The position numbers and the translations under genes were made by a program. The notes beneath the pieces are model-generated. The model ran no database searches. It was not told the DNA's origin and saw only the letters and a list, made by a program, of their open reading frames with translations. A stretch of 64,000 bases of DNA. Source: an uncultured Flammeovirgaceae bacterium. GTDB taxonomy: Bacteria; Bacteroidota; Bacteroidia; Cytophagales; Cyclobacteriaceae. The stretch is taken from the NCBI GenBank assembly GCA_937883755.1, contig CAKZYA010000048.1, positions 1-64,000 of the forward strand, in the 5' to 3' direction. Every line of letters begins with the position of its first letter. Position 1 is the first letter of the stretch. Below, piece by piece: positions 52,161-60,944 of this stretch.

Positions 52161-52634
52161 ATGGAGCGGCGATCTGATTACCAAACTCAATCATTATCAC
52201 CAGAAGATATTAAACTTCTTCGAGGTATGCTGAACCTTTTTGGTGAAGTATTCGACGAGCGGGATACATATTGTCACAATCAGCCGGATGATAGTTACCT
52301 ACATGATCTCTTGAGCAAAAACTATTTTATAGCTCTAGTTGCACGGCAAGAAGGTCGAGTTGTCGGTGGATTGGCTGCCTATGAATTGATGAAATTTGAG
52401 CAGCAGCGCAGCGAAATCTATATTTATGATCTTGCAGTTAGTGAATCATTTCGGCGTCGGGGAGTAGCTACCCAGCTGATAAATCATTTGCAGTCAGTAG
52501 CTGCTGAAAGAGGTGCTTATGTCATTTTTGTCCAGGCTGACTATGCAGATGACCCAGCTATCAAATTATACGAAAAGCTAGGTGAAAAGGAAGAGGTCTT
52601 ACACTTTGATATTTCACCTGAAATAAGGTCCTGA
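52161..52634 (+). CDS. AAC(3)-I-like aminoglycoside 3-N-acetyltransferase (GNAT)
   Basis: A 157-residue GNAT protein that follows the AAC(3)-I enzymes closely in order and length. It has MLNLFGEVFDERDTYCHNQPDDSYLHDLLSK, FIALVARQEGRVVGGLAAYELMKFEQQRSEIYIYDLAV, FRRRGVATQLI (acetyl-CoA loop) and VIFVQADYADDPAIKLYEKLG. AAC(3)-I enzymes acetylate gentamicin-type drugs. No integron, cassette site or mobile gene is near, so this is probably an intrinsic chromosomal homologue whose natural substrate may differ. Confidence 0.85.
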   Translation: MERRSDYQTQSLSPEDIKLLRGMLNLFGEVFDERDTYCHNQPDDSYLHDLLSKNYFIALVARQEGRVVGGLAAYELMKFEQQRSEIYIYDLAVSESFRRRGVATQLINHLQSVAAERGAYVIFVQADYADDPAIKLYEKLGEKEEVLHFDISPEIRS

Positions 52635-52703
52635 GTAGGCTCATGGTTATTAGAGATACAAGATACCCATCTATTTTTGGTTACAGATTGTAGCAAGACT
52701 ACT

Positions 52704-55085
52704 TTAAAACCGTTTTTGCCCCGAAAATTCCATTGCTTCTCCTTTACCGAAGCCGTAGCTGATACCTACCGTAATAAAGCGGCCTCTCAGTCGATAGTCG
52801 TACAAATAAAAATCAGGTTGTCGAGAGCTAATGGTCTCTGATTCAAAAATTCGAGATGCGAATACATCGCGGATACTCAGGTTGAGAATGGTTTTTCCGT
52901 TCATAATTTTCTTACGGACTCCTAAATCAGCGAAGAAATAACTGGAAAGGTTCATCTGAAATGTTTCAAGGGCTGAGCGATAGTTGCCAATCACTTCAAA
53001 ATCTATGTCAGCAGGAAGCTTGAATTTATTAGTTAGTCGACCTGTCCACTGATCTGCGGTAAAGTCAAATGAAGTGGTTTCAAAGCTGCCCTCCCGACTA
53101 AAGTAATTGTAGTTAAAATCCCCGTTTAATGTCCACCATTCGGTAGGGTTGTACTTACCGTTTAGTTCCAATCCAGTAGCTCGGTTGATACCGATATTTT
53201 CGGGTCGGGAGAAACTAACATTATCCTCGAACGTGGCTACTTCCTCAATTACATCGGTAGTATAACGGTGGTATATCGCCGCGCTAAAGGAGACCGGACC
53301 CTTATCAAAAATGCTGGTGACTTCGTAAGAATCGGTAAACTCCGGTTGCAGTAGTGGGTTTCCAGCACTGATGCTGAAGTTGTTACGAATATTGGTAAAC
53401 GGATTCAAGTCCCACAAACCCGGACGATAAATACGGCGAGAGTAGCCCGCTTGTAGCGAAAAGTTATCATTGAGTTTATACGATGTGTGAGCAGTAGGGA
53501 AGAGGTTGATAAACTGCTGCCGACTACTTTCGTCGGTAGTAACCAACAGGGTTCTCATATCGGTACTTTCCAGTCGTAACCCTAGTTTCAGCCCAAACTT
53601 ATCACCTTCATAAGCCCCAGTACTGTACACTCCCAGTACTTCTAAGTCAAAGTCAAACACATTGGTTAAGTCCGGATCAACCACCCAAACATTATCATTC
53701 CAATTGCTAACCGAAAAATCATTAGTTACGTCAGTGTAGACGTATTGTGCTCCGCTTTCTAGGGTGAATACTTCATTAAACGGGTGGGTGTAATCCAATT
53801 GAAAGGTATACTCACCCTCCTTAAAATCGGTACGGGTTTGTTGCTGTTGGCTAAAATCTTCTCCGTTCATAACGGGCGTATTGTTAAACTCAGAAGATTG
53901 ATCTTTTCCAAAGAAATTTCCGATGGCACTGAATAGGAGTGTGTGTTCTTCATTATCAGGAAAGTCCTTTTTGTACTGTAGTTCGTACTGATACTTGGGG
54001 TTGGTCGCTTCGGTCTCTTCATCCCGGTTCCACTGCGAAACCAACGTATTAGAGCTATCCAGAAAATCAAAGTCAGTGTCGGAAAACTCGGTTTCCAGCT
54101 CATAAGCAAAGTGCCCAGTCAGGGAAAGTACGTTATTTTCGTTGATATGATAATCAGTACCGAGGATGATATTAAAAAAAGTTTCGTTCTTATCACTCTC
54201 GCCCTGACTTCTCACCGTGTTATTACTTTCTAAATCTCGATTAATGGTTCGGTACTGAGTAGGAAATGTCCGGTGTCCAACACCCAACTGACTGAATAGA
54301 TTAAATTTTTCGGTACGATTGTTTAGACTTAACCCCAGACTGTGATTGTTAGGAGCGCCCGTATTCAGCGTAACCGAGCCGTTCAATCCGCGCTTTTCCT
54401 CTTTCTTGATTACAATGTTGATTATTCCCGAGGTACCTGAGGCTTCGTACTTCGCCGATGGGTTTGTAATCACCTCGATGCGCTCAATCATATCGGCGGT
54501 AATCGTACCTAGTGCATTTCCACCTTCGCTGGTGAGTACCGAAGGCTTTCCGTTGATAAGAATTCGCACTCCTTGGCTGCCCCGCAGGCTGATTTGTCCT
54601 TCAATATTCACCGCTACCGAGGGGACGTTATTGAGTACTTCCAGCGCACTCGCCCCAGTGCTACTCAAATCTTGCCCCACGTTAAATACCCGTTTATCTA
54701 GCTTGAACTCAGTCTGCGACTTTTCGCCTCGCACCACTATTTCATCTAGTGTCTGATTATCTTCACTAATCGTGATAGTACCAACATTAGCTTTGCCACC
54801 ACTGATTTTCACATCAGCAACGATTTGGGTCACAAAGCCGATGAAGCTTACTTCCAGATAAACATCCGGGTTTTGGGTCGTAAGCACAAACGAGCCATCT
54901 TCAGCAGTCGTAGTCCCGTCAAGCATACTATCATCACTCACCGCTTTCACCATCACCGTAGCGTACTCCACGGGTTGTCTCCCCCCACTTTCTACTACTT
55001 TCCCCGTAATTTGAATGGGTTGGTTTTGGGCGCTCAAAGATTGTAAGCCAATGACCAATAAGAAAAAAACAAAGGCGACTTTCAT
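52704..55085 (-). CDS. TonB-type outer-membrane receptor, paralogue A
   Basis: A 793-residue outer-membrane protein. After the signal peptide (FVFFLLVIGLQSLSAQ) a carboxypeptidase-regulatory-like domain (ITGKVVESGGRQPVEYATVMV) leads to a plug with VRGEKSQTEFKLDKRVFNVGQDL. A large barrel ends RFITVGISYGFGKGEA. It is of the outer-membrane-beta-barrel family often misnamed TonB receptor. Paralogue B at 58.4 kb has the same length and the same motifs throughout, so the two arose by duplication. The ligand is unknown. A direct-repeat element lies 73 bases upstream. Confidence 0.88.
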   Translation of the reverse strand: MKVAFVFFLLVIGLQSLSAQNQPIQITGKVVESGGRQPVEYATVMVKAVSDDSMLDGTTTAEDGSFVLTTQNPDVYLEVSFIGFVTQIVADVKISGGKANVGTITISEDNQTLDEIVVRGEKSQTEFKLDKRVFNVGQDLSSTGASALEVLNNVPSVAVNIEGQISLRGSQGVRILINGKPSVLTSEGGNALGTITADMIERIEVITNPSAKYEASGTSGIINIVIKKEEKRGLNGSVTLNTGAPNNHSLGLSLNNRTEKFNLFSQLGVGHRTFPTQYRTINRDLESNNTVRSQGESDKNETFFNIILGTDYHINENNVLSLTGHFAYELETEFSDTDFDFLDSSNTLVSQWNRDEETEATNPKYQYELQYKKDFPDNEEHTLLFSAIGNFFGKDQSSEFNNTPVMNGEDFSQQQQTRTDFKEGEYTFQLDYTHPFNEVFTLESGAQYVYTDVTNDFSVSNWNDNVWVVDPDLTNVFDFDLEVLGVYSTGAYEGDKFGLKLGLRLESTDMRTLLVTTDESSRQQFINLFPTAHTSYKLNDNFSLQAGYSRRIYRPGLWDLNPFTNIRNNFSISAGNPLLQPEFTDSYEVTSIFDKGPVSFSAAIYHRYTTDVIEEVATFEDNVSFSRPENIGINRATGLELNGKYNPTEWWTLNGDFNYNYFSREGSFETTSFDFTADQWTGRLTNKFKLPADIDFEVIGNYRSALETFQMNLSSYFFADLGVRKKIMNGKTILNLSIRDVFASRIFESETISSRQPDFYLYDYRLRGRFITVGISYGFGKGEAMEFSGQKRF

Positions 55086-55157
55086 GCTTGGATTTAGTTA
55101 AGAGAAGTTAGCAGCTATAAAGGTCAGCATCTTTTCTCAGACGAAAAAATAGTTTCC

Positions 55158-55188
55158 GACGAACGACCGAAGTTTGCGGACGAATGAC
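55158..55188. promoter_or_regulatory. Direct-repeat element upstream of paralogue A
   Basis: GACGAACGAC (55158-55167) and GACGAATGAC (55179-55188) repeat with a 21-bp period, two helical turns. The core GAACGACCGAAGTTTGCGGACGAAT recurs upstream of paralogue B at the same distance from its start (76 and 77 bases). On the gene strand the repeats read GTCATTCGTC and GTCGTTCGTC, close to the CGTTNRT core of LytTR/AgrA-type sites, which also have a 21-bp period. Confidence 0.6.
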
Positions 55189-55296
55189 TATTGGTGAGGA
55201 TGCTGATAACCAGAAAACCTTTTGTATCATTCGCTAGACACATCTTGAAACTTACTGTTAGTACCCGATATTGAGACATCTAAGCCGTTTGTCTTC

Positions 55297-56274
55297 ATGA
55301 TGGCAAAACAATCTGCCGTTGGAATAGATTTAAAACTACTGAACAATTGTTTAGCCCCAATGCCCTCAACGACAAGCACTGTGTTTCCTACTTTTCTGAC
55401 CTATCACGACTTTATTGAAGCCCTAAAACTCTCGAGTATTCCGTCTGACTCAGGGATCTTTGTTTTAGATATCTGCGACATTAGTGAGGAATCTATAGAA
55501 ACTTACCAATACTATCGCAATGAGTTTTACGAGATCAATTTGGCTCAGAACCAGCGGGAGTTTGTGTTTACGGTAGATGGAGTGACGTATCGTCCGGATG
55601 GTACTCCTTTTGTCTGTTTTATTTCTCCCTCTCAACTACAATCATATCAGGTGGTAGGCGAAGATGAGCAAGCGACTGGTTATTGTATTTACATAAAAAA
55701 AGAAGTGCTACGTTCGCTGAGGATTGACACTAATGCCTTGCCCTTTTTTAAGCGAAGTTTTGAGAGTTACTACCTACTAACCCCAGAACAGGCACAAGAA
55801 TTAACGACTTTACTAGATCGGATGAAGCTTGAGTTACAACAACTAAGCTCCGTTACCGATGAAATCCTAAAATCATACCTGGAAGTATTTTTACTTAAAT
55901 GCTGGGGTTATTTAGGTGAGGTGGCGAGCGTAGTAACTTCGCGCCCTCAGGAGATCGTTAGCACGTTTATGGAGACCGTACAAGCGGAAGTAACACAGCA
56001 ACGAACCGTTAGTTTTTACGTAGACGAGCTGGCAATTTCACGCCAACACCTCAATCAGCTAACTCAACAGGTGCTGGGTAAAACAGCCTTGCAAGTGATT
56101 CACGAAGTTTTGCTTGAGAAGGCTAAAGCACTACTTGTTCAATCCTCCTACACTTCTTCCGAAATAGCGTATCAGCTCGGCTTTGAGGAACCCGCTCACT
56201 TTAGTCGCTTTTTCAAGCGGCTTACGAGTGCTACTCCCCGGCAGTATCAGTTACAGAGTCAGAGGAATTGCTAG
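55297..56274 (+). CDS. AraC-family transcription regulator
   Basis: A 325-residue regulator. The N-terminal two-thirds form a ligand or effector domain with no clear family. The C-terminal 100 residues are an AraC double helix-turn-helix: FYVDELAISRQHLNQLTQQVLGKTALQVIHE, then ASEIAYQLGFEEPAHFSRFFKRLTSATPRQY-like text. It is divergent from paralogue A and in line with the MFS transporter gene, which it probably controls. Two adjacent ATG codons (MM) start it. Confidence 0.9.
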   Translation: MMAKQSAVGIDLKLLNNCLAPMPSTTSTVFPTFLTYHDFIEALKLSSIPSDSGIFVLDICDISEESIETYQYYRNEFYEINLAQNQREFVFTVDGVTYRPDGTPFVCFISPSQLQSYQVVGEDEQATGYCIYIKKEVLRSLRIDTNALPFFKRSFESYYLLTPEQAQELTTLLDRMKLELQQLSSVTDEILKSYLEVFLLKCWGYLGEVASVVTSRPQEIVSTFMETVQAEVTQQRTVSFYVDELAISRQHLNQLTQQVLGKTALQVIHEVLLEKAKALLVQSSYTSSEIAYQLGFEEPAHFSRFFKRLTSATPRQYQLQSQRNC

Positions 56275-56395
56275 CTGCGAAATTGGTAATCTTTTGTTGA
56301 TTTTTGGTAAGCGTTAGCTAAGAGTATTCCTGCATCTTTGCTTAAGAAATTAGGTTGAGAAAGAGCAGCCTTTTTTTAGTCAAAGCATACTAGTT

Positions 56396-57613
56396 ATGAA
56401 GCAGAGTAAACCACTGGGTTTGGTATATGCCATTGTGCTTATTGATATTATCGCAGGTTCTATCATGTGGCCGGTATGGCCTCAATTTGTAAAAGCGTAT
56501 GCGCATCCCGAACTGCTACTAGCATTAGGCACCGCTATTTTTATTGGAATACAGTTGTTCACCGCACCACTACTCGGGCGACTTTCGGACATTTACGGAC
56601 GTAAGCCCGTTTTCATTGTGTCGGCGGTAGGCACTTTCTTGGCGAACTTACTTTTACTACCTCGTAATGCATTTGCCTATTTCAGTAATCGGGGAGCCGA
56701 TGGGTTGACTAATGGAGTTTACTCCGCAGTACGTTCCGCCATCACCGATATTTCTGAGGAGGAGGACTTGATGAAGAATATGGGGTTGGAGGGTACAGTA
56801 GTGTCTTTAGGGTTTGTATTGGGTCCGCTAGTAGCTTCGGGGGTGTTACTACTGTTTGGAGTACTACCCGAAGAAGCAACCACGGTACTGGTAGCTACAG
56901 GTATTGGCATTTCGTTACTTAATATTGTGCTCAGTATCATACTGCCCGAAACTATTGCCAAGCGAGTCCACCGTGAGCCAGGTGAGTTACGCCAATTAGT
57001 AAACCGCTCTATCAATGTAGCAAGGTACTGGAAGCGGTTGCAAGTATTAGGGCAGAAGCAGGATGGGCTACTACGGGTAGTGATCCTTCAGCTATGTCTT
57101 ACCTTTAGTTTAGGGTATTACAACTATCTAATCACCTATATTAGTTTAGGGAGCTTGCAACTGACACCTCAAGAGATTTCCTACTTCTTTGCCTACTTCG
57201 GTATTGTTTTTTTGGTGGTTAGCTACATTTTTTACTCTTACCTCATTCAGCGGGTGCAGCCCGAACGCTTTCTACGGATCACTGCTGCTTTAGGTATCAT
57301 TACCCACATCAGTTACGCATTTATAGGTCAGGCAGCCTGGGCATTGTATGTGGTAGTAACCATCGACTGTCTGACGATTGGGCTGCTGCCCGGTATTATG
57401 GATGGTTTGCTCGCTCGGTACGCTGAGCAAGATAGCCGAGGTGAGCTATTCGGTATTACGCAAGCCCTGAATGGATTAGCCAGCTTTGGAACCACGCTAG
57501 TGTTTGGTGGCTTGTCGGTCATTTCCCTTACACTACCTTTTTATTGGTTCGCCCTCTGTCTAGTGCCACTACTGTTTCCTAGCATAATCAAGCCTTTGTT
57601 GGCTACTACCTAA
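56396..57613 (+). CDS. Major facilitator (drug-efflux-like) transporter
   Basis: A 405-residue, 12-helix MFS transporter of the TetA/DHA1 type. Motif A is seen as GRLSDIYGRKPVFIVSA between helices 2 and 3. PLGLVYAIVLIDIIAGSIMWPVWPQF begins helix 1, and GFVLGPLVASGVLLL sits in the fifth helix region. It would export a small hydrophobic compound by proton antiport. It follows the AraC gene by 121 bases in the same direction. Confidence 0.88.
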   Translation: MKQSKPLGLVYAIVLIDIIAGSIMWPVWPQFVKAYAHPELLLALGTAIFIGIQLFTAPLLGRLSDIYGRKPVFIVSAVGTFLANLLLLPRNAFAYFSNRGADGLTNGVYSAVRSAITDISEEEDLMKNMGLEGTVVSLGFVLGPLVASGVLLLFGVLPEEATTVLVATGIGISLLNIVLSIILPETIAKRVHREPGELRQLVNRSINVARYWKRLQVLGQKQDGLLRVVILQLCLTFSLGYYNYLITYISLGSLQLTPQEISYFFAYFGIVFLVVSYIFYSYLIQRVQPERFLRITAALGIITHISYAFIGQAAWALYVVVTIDCLTIGLLPGIMDGLLARYAEQDSRGELFGITQALNGLASFGTTLVFGGLSVISLTLPFYWFALCLVPLLFPSIIKPLLATT

Positions 57614-57657
57614 TCGCAAAATATTAGCTTTTACGGATAAACTGAATCAGATAAATT

Positions 57658-58293
57658 ATGAAACGAAGTATCATCATAATCAGCTATTTGCTGATGACAC
57701 TAAAAGTATGTGCTCAGGTACCTGTAGAGGTATTGGTAGGGCACGAACAAATACAGCACGAGTTTTTCTTTTTTAAAGACCTTGATAAGAAACAAAAACT
57801 GAATTTGTTCAGCATGGCGCGTTTTGCGGTGGACTACGAAGATGCGAACCTTAATAGCTCATTTATTAGTTCGCAGGTCACTTACAACCTTACTCCCCGA
57901 TGGGGGATCTCTGCGGGAGCTAATTACGCCGAACAGGATGTAGCCCCGCTGGTGGCTTTGTCTTATACCTACATTAACGAAAAGGGGGACTTTTTTATTA
58001 ATCTTTTTCCTATGGTATTTGTGCAGCAAAGGCCTGACTATGAGTTGTTTGGTATGGCATTTTATGCGCCTCAGCTTAATGAAAAATGGAGTTTTTTCTC
58101 CCAATTATTCTTTGGCACCAATGTAAACCATCAGTTCAATCGCCACCAGTTTAGCTACCAGCAGCTCCGAGTAGGGTTGGGGTTGAAAGATTGGTTTCAG
58201 TTTGGGTTAGGACTGGACCAGAACATGATTGGGAGTGGAGAAGGTTATACGTATTCTAACAACATTGGACTGTTTATTAGGAAGGAACTTTGA
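57658..58293 (+). CDS. Small outer-membrane beta-barrel protein
   Basis: A 211-residue exported protein (signal ending KVCAQ) made of alternating strands: FSMARFAVDYE, SSQVTYNLTPRWGISAGANY, VALSYTYINEKGDFFINLF, QLRVGLGLKDWFQFGLGLDQ. It ends in IGLFIRKEL. This is a typical 8-10 strand barrel. It follows the MFS gene by 44 bases and could serve as an outer-membrane partner. No family name is assigned. Confidence 0.75.
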   Translation: MKRSIIIISYLLMTLKVCAQVPVEVLVGHEQIQHEFFFFKDLDKKQKLNLFSMARFAVDYEDANLNSSFISSQVTYNLTPRWGISAGANYAEQDVAPLVALSYTYINEKGDFFINLFPMVFVQQRPDYELFGMAFYAPQLNEKWSFFSQLFFGTNVNHQFNRHQFSYQQLRVGLGLKDWFQFGLGLDQNMIGSGEGYTYSNNIGLFIRKEL

Positions 58294-58357
58294 CAGGTAA
58301 ATGGTGTGAATCAGGGTTTTTGATAAGCGACTTTGATTCTGAAGAGCGATAAATAGC

Positions 58358-60739
58358 TTACCTTCTTCTCGCTCCTGAGTAGGTCATAGCTTCACCCTTA
58401 CCGAAGCCGTAGCTAAATCCTAGGGTGATGAAGCGGCCGCGTTGTTCAAAGCTGTACAGGTAAAATTCGGGTTGGTCAATAACGCTTTCCCGGATGCGGG
58501 AAGCAAATGCATCGCGTACACTGAAATTGACGACTGCCTTGCCGTCGAGCATCTTCTTTCGTAAGCCTATGTCAGCAAAAGCAAAGCCCGAAACTTCGCT
58601 CTGCACGGTTTGGAAACCCGATTGGTAGTTGCCAATAAGTTCCAAATCAAAGTTAGCGGGTAGGGCAATTTTGGAAGTTATCCGAGATGACCATTGATCA
58701 CCGGTAAAGTCAAATGATTGTTCCTGGAACTCGCCTTCGCGAATAAAGTAGTTGAGGTTGAAATCACCGTTGAGCTTGAGCCAATTGGTGGGACTGTACT
58801 CTCCGTTTACTTCAAATCCAGTAGTTTGGTCAGTACCGATATTCATCGGCATGGTGGTGTTTACGTTATTCTCAAAGGTAGAAACCCGTTCAACCACATC
58901 AGTAGTGTAACGGTGGTAAACGCTAGTATTAATCGAGGCCTTTTTCAGGTTGAAAATACTGGTAATCTCGTAAGAATCCGTGAACTCGGGTAGTAGATCG
59001 GGGTTGCCAACGCGGATATTAAAGTTGTTTCGGATGTTAAAAAACGGGTTCAAATCCCACAAGCGAGGCCGATAGATTCTTCGGGAGTATCCTCCCTGCA
59101 CGGATATGTTTTCTGCCAGTTTGTATGAAGTGTGAAAGGTAGGAAACAGATTAGTGAAGTTCTGATTATTAGATTCGTTGGTATTGGTCAACAGTGTGCT
59201 CAAGTCAGTATTTTCTGCTCTCAAGCCGAATTTTACGCCCCACTTTTCATCCTCGTAGGCTCCGGTGCCGTACACTCCCAATACTTTTTGGTTCCACTCA
59301 AAATTATTAGTCAGCTCGTCAATTGTTACCAAGGTGCCATCCTGAAATTCTCGCACCGTAAAGTCATTGCCTACGTCGTTAATTACGTACTGCGCCCCTG
59401 TTTCAAGAGTGATTTGCTTGGTAAGCGGATTAGTGTAGTCTAACTTGAAGGTATAGTCTGCTTGTTGATACTCAGTTTCGGTTTGTTGGTCGTTATTAAA
59501 ATTCTCACCCGAGACAGCCGTATTTATGAACTCCGAAGCTTGATCTTTGCCAAAAAACCTTCCGGTTGCGCTTAGCAAGAGCTTATGATCCTCGTTGTTC
59601 TTAAACTCTTTAGCGTACTGCAATTCGTACTGCCACTTGGGGTTCGTTGCTTCAGTAGTTTCCTGTCGGTTCCATTCCGATACTACCGAATTATTTCCAT
59701 CCAGCAGCGCAAAATCATACTGCGATGGTTGACTCTCAACCTCGTAGGCAAAATTACCCGACAGCGTGATGACGTTGTAGGGATCAATATGATAATCAGT
59801 GCCGAGGATTATATTGTAAAAAGTTTCGTTGCGGTACTCGGTACCATCGCTGGTAACAGTTGTATTGTTAATCAGATCGCGGTTAATCGTCTCCGAAAAC
59901 TCAGGAATCGAGCGGTAGCCTACTCCCAGTTGAGTAAACAGGTTGAACTTCTCAGTTCTCCGATTTAAGCTAATGCCGACGCTATGGTTATCAGGAACAC
60001 CCGTATTTAGTGAGATTGAGCCATTCAACCCCCTCTTTTCCTCTTTTTTCAGGATAATGTTTAAGATACCAGATGTGCCCTCGGCCTCGTACTTTGCAGA
60101 AGGGTTGGTGATCACTTCAATACTCTCAATCATATCGGCCGTAATGGTACCGAGGGCGTTGCTCTCCTGATCAGCTAGTACCGAAGGTTTACCATCTACC
60201 AGTATCTGAACTCCAGCACTACCACGCAGACTAATCTGCCCCTCAATGCTTACGTTAACTGAGGGCACATTATTGAGAACTTCTAAGGCACTAGCCCCAG
60301 CACTGGTCAGATCCTGCCCTACGTTGAATACCCGCTTGTCTAGTTTGAATTCGGTACGCGATCGTTCACCTCTAACCACTACTTCATCTAACGCCTGACT
60401 GTCTTCGGACAGTTGAATAGTACCTATGTCAATCTTCCCGTTGCTGACGGTCAGATCACGAAAGGTGCGGGGTTTATAGCCGATGAAACTGACCTCTACA
60501 TAGATATTAGTCGACTCAACATTTAGGGTAAACGTACCATCTGACCCGGTGGTGGTACCCGTAAGCGCTTCTCCGCTGTCCTTATTGGCTACCATAATGG
60601 TAGCAAACTCTACGGGTTGTTGGTTTACTTCATTCTGAATGGTTCCGGTGATGGTTACTTCCTTATTTTGAGCAATGGTAGTGCCTATACTCAAAACTAT
60701 AATCATCAGAAAAAGTGCAAACTTGAAACAATTAGTCAT
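58358..60739 (-). CDS. TonB-type outer-membrane receptor, paralogue B
   Basis: The ORF track gives 829 residues, but ATG 60739 (MTNCFKFALFLMIIVLSIGTTIAQ) is the right signal peptide start, which makes it 793 residues, exactly as long as paralogue A. It shares ITGTIQNEVNQQPVEFATIMV, VVRGERSRTEFKLDKRVFNVGQDL, ALEVLNNVPSV and the C-terminal GRFITLGFSYGFGKGEA. It is divergent from the LytS-type kinase gene; the gap between them carries the direct-repeat element also found at paralogue A. Ligand unknown. Confidence 0.88.
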   Translation of the reverse strand: MTNCFKFALFLMIIVLSIGTTIAQNKEVTITGTIQNEVNQQPVEFATIMVANKDSGEALTGTTTGSDGTFTLNVESTNIYVEVSFIGYKPRTFRDLTVSNGKIDIGTIQLSEDSQALDEVVVRGERSRTEFKLDKRVFNVGQDLTSAGASALEVLNNVPSVNVSIEGQISLRGSAGVQILVDGKPSVLADQESNALGTITADMIESIEVITNPSAKYEAEGTSGILNIILKKEEKRGLNGSISLNTGVPDNHSVGISLNRRTEKFNLFTQLGVGYRSIPEFSETINRDLINNTTVTSDGTEYRNETFYNIILGTDYHIDPYNVITLSGNFAYEVESQPSQYDFALLDGNNSVVSEWNRQETTEATNPKWQYELQYAKEFKNNEDHKLLLSATGRFFGKDQASEFINTAVSGENFNNDQQTETEYQQADYTFKLDYTNPLTKQITLETGAQYVINDVGNDFTVREFQDGTLVTIDELTNNFEWNQKVLGVYGTGAYEDEKWGVKFGLRAENTDLSTLLTNTNESNNQNFTNLFPTFHTSYKLAENISVQGGYSRRIYRPRLWDLNPFFNIRNNFNIRVGNPDLLPEFTDSYEITSIFNLKKASINTSVYHRYTTDVVERVSTFENNVNTTMPMNIGTDQTTGFEVNGEYSPTNWLKLNGDFNLNYFIREGEFQEQSFDFTGDQWSSRITSKIALPANFDLELIGNYQSGFQTVQSEVSGFAFADIGLRKKMLDGKAVVNFSVRDAFASRIRESVIDQPEFYLYSFEQRGRFITLGFSYGFGKGEAMTYSGARRR

Positions 60740-60812
60740 AAACGTAAAATCAAATAGTAGCGACGTTATAATATTTAGTACGCAGAAATGTTTAGTATGG
60801 CAGAGTAAAATC

Positions 60813-60843
60813 GGTGAACGACCAAAGTTTTCCGACGAATAGC
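60813..60843. promoter_or_regulatory. Direct-repeat element upstream of paralogue B
   Basis: GGTGAACGAC (60813-60822) and GACGAATAGC (60834-60843) repeat with a 21-bp period. The 25-base core GAACGACCAAAGTTTTCCGACGAAT (60816-60840) matches the paralogue A core at 21 of 25 positions and lies 77 bases from the ATG. It sits in the shared gap with the kinase gene. Confidence 0.6.
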
Positions 60844-60932
60844 ACAACTACCGTTGACCAGCAGAAAATTGGTGTTGATAATGGTAAAAATGTCGTTGGT
60901 CTCTTTATGTCATATTGATCTCGGATAATGAT

Positions 60933-60940
60933 TATCTTTG
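60933..60940 (+). promoter_or_regulatory. -7 promoter box before the LytS-type kinase
   Basis: TATCTTTG fits TAnnTTTG and ends 4 bases before ATG 60945. No clear TTTG lies 19 bases upstream. If used, the message would be leaderless, as at the ferritin operon. Confidence 0.4.
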
Positions 60941-60944
60941 GAAG

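Noticed and set aside
54346-54756. 136-residue plus-strand ORF inside receptor paralogue A
   Set aside because: It is the antisense shadow of a conserved receptor plug region; a matching shadow exists in paralogue B (59943-60170).
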